A stretch of 13,685 nucleotides of DNA from Baffinella frigidus (taxonomy: Eukaryota; Cryptophyceae; Cryptomonadales; Baffinellaceae), in the NCBI GenBank assembly GCA_026770585.1, contig MU646377.1, positions 3,524 to 17,208 of the forward strand, read 5' to 3'. A model generated the notes under the pieces. That model had not been told where the DNA came from. It saw only the letters and a list, made by a program, of their open reading frames with translations, and made no database searches. A program made the position numbers and the translations under genes. This document shows, in pieces, positions 12,957 through 13,685 of the stretch; position 1 is the first letter of the stretch; each line of letters opens with the position of its first letter.

Positions 12957-13003
12957 CTGCGCCGGCCGCGTGAATGAGGAGATGCAGCGGCGTCGCGCCC
13001 CAC
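12957..13003 (-). CDS. Ankyrin-repeat exon GATPLHLLIHAAGA
   Basis: A 47-bp exon, phase 2 in (CTGAACCAG|G) and phase 1 out (GGCGCAG|GTACTG), encoding WGATPLHLLIHAAGA. The GxTPLHL motif is the hallmark of the first ankyrin helix, making this the clearest domain clue in the window. The following exon continues in phase. Confidence 0.62.
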
Positions 13004-13009
13004 CTGGTT

Positions 13010-13410
13010 CAGGGTTTCGGGTTTAGGGTCTAGGGTTTGGGGTTTGGGTTTGCGGTTTGCGGTGTGGGGTTTGGGCTGTAGGGTTCAGGGTTCAAGGTTT
13101 GGGGTTTAGGGTTAGGGTTTGGGGTATAGGGTTTGGAGTTTGGGGTTTCGGGTTTAGGGGTGGCCACACACGATACTGGTGCAAAGAGGGCAGCCGAATT
13201 CGGCCAGGGCCGGATTCGGCCTTGGCCCAAAGGAAACTTCACGGAAGATAATGCCTCGAGTATTCTCCAAAAGTGACCGATTCGTGGTACAAATCTTAGC
13301 CGGACGTCTGTGCGCCCAGGTCGGCCGTGGGCTGTTGCGTGGTAGGGTGCAGGGTGCACCGGGCTTCGGGTTTCGAATTTCGGGGGTAGGGTTTCGGGTT
13401 TCGGGTTTCA
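13010..13410. other. Intron-like region, repeats plus unique DNA
   Basis: Heptamer tracts at 13010-13155 and 13365-13410 flank about 200 bp of unique DNA. A tandem pair GCCGRATTCGGCC is at 13192-13221, including the palindrome GCCGAATTCGGC. I found no exon here that fits the phase chain. Confidence 0.5.
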
Positions 13411-13413
13411 GAC

Positions 13414-13482
13414 CGGGCAGCAAACTCCCGCACGGAGGCCATGCGTTCGAGGTCGAGCACCTCCCCCCGCACCTTCCCAGAC
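13414..13482 (-). CDS. Exon SGKVRGEVLDLERMASVREF
   Basis: A 69-bp exon, phase 2 in (CGAAGCAG|G) and phase 2 out (GCCCG|GTCTGAAA). It encodes SGKVRGEVLDLERMASVREF then AA. It links in phase to the ankyrin exon at 13003. No family is recognised; helical and charged. Confidence 0.48.
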
Positions 13483-13606
13483 CTGCTTCGGGTTTCGGGT
13501 TTCGGGTTTGAATCCCCATGCTGTAGGGTTCAGGCTTGAGGGTTGAGGGGTTGGGGGTAACACTTAGGGGTTCAGGTTTTGAGGTATCTCGCGTTGCACA
13601 TTAGAC

Positions 13607-13646
13607 CTGGAGAGTCCTGCTGCACGGCCAGGGCGACCGCCGCAGC
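13607..13646 (-). CDS. Exon AAAVALAVQQDSP at window edge
   Basis: A 40-bp exon after CGCTCCCCCAG, phase 0 in and phase 1 out (CTCCAG|GTCTAA), encoding AAAVALAVQQDSP. It does not match the phase 2 entry of the next exon, so one border is wrong or an exon is missed. The gene probably continues beyond the window. Confidence 0.38.
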
Positions 13647-13685
13647 CTGGGGGAGCGACGGCGCGGTGTGCGCACCACAGGTGGT

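Noticed and set aside
1-13685. The window as a true chromosome end
   Set aside because: Heptamer tracts are degenerate, short, in both orientations and interleaved with exons throughout. Nothing resembles a long terminal array, though a subtelomeric location is not excluded.

Overview
This is a nuclear genome segment from a eukaryote, most likely an alga or other protist with plant-type telomere repeats. It is GC-rich and saturated with degenerate seven-base repeats of the TTTAGGG family (TTTAGGG, TTTGGGG, GTTCAGG, GTTGAGG, GTTCCGG). Protein-coding signal comes as short pieces bounded by AG|GT, occasionally AG|GC, and CAG|G. Green algae, dinoflagellates and chromerids all have TTTAGGG-type telomeres. 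The AG|GC donors and frequent AG|G...AG|G boundaries lean toward a dinoflagellate-like genome, but the sequence alone does not settle this. I see no prokaryotic gene, rRNA, tRNA, virus or autonomous transposon.

All convincing coding signal lies on the minus strand, so transcription runs from high to low coordinates. The long plus-strand frames are shadows of minus-strand exons or translations of the repeats (reading VWGLGFG and similar).

From 6444 down to 1402 I can join 15 exons whose splice phases all agree. They give 1932 coding bases, a multiple of three, ending in TAA. The product is a roughly 640-residue Ala/Glu/Lys/Arg-rich coiled coil with a 281-codon core exon at 3306-2464. Most of its introns are made of telomere-like repeat; three others share a different repeat built on AAGTTGATT. 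One 93-bp telomere-like intron is in frame and stop-free.

Upstream, from 13646 to 7743, is a string of short exons. Several have ankyrin-like character (GATPLHLLIHAAGA; DAAYKGG; GAVTELLVFGA). Others form tandem exon arrays: a roughly 24-residue GKELGHGTVLVHAASIG unit repeated four to five times, and a Cys-containing HCTSCAGPAGE unit repeated twice. In both arrays the differences between copies fall mainly on third codon positions, which fixes the strand and frame and points to past selection on the protein. The last upstream exon ends in phase 0 at 7743 and the first coiled-coil exon starts in phase 0 at 6444. One long ankyrin plus coiled-coil gene is therefore possible, but three upstream junctions do not match in phase.

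The other stretches are repeats and introns. At 1-1401 there is 3' flank with telomere-like tracts and a triplicated pyrimidine-rich block. At 4628-4719 there is a homogeneous GTTGAGG array, at 5362-5455 a 21-bp array, and at 6445-7742 a long intron with decayed exon copies and a perfect hairpin. At 9412-9563 there is a foldback structure, at 10430-11975 a TAATTA-containing repeat family, and at 11172-11490 a tandem duplication. The recurring theme is local duplication of exon plus adjoining intron inside a background of interstitial telomere-like DNA.
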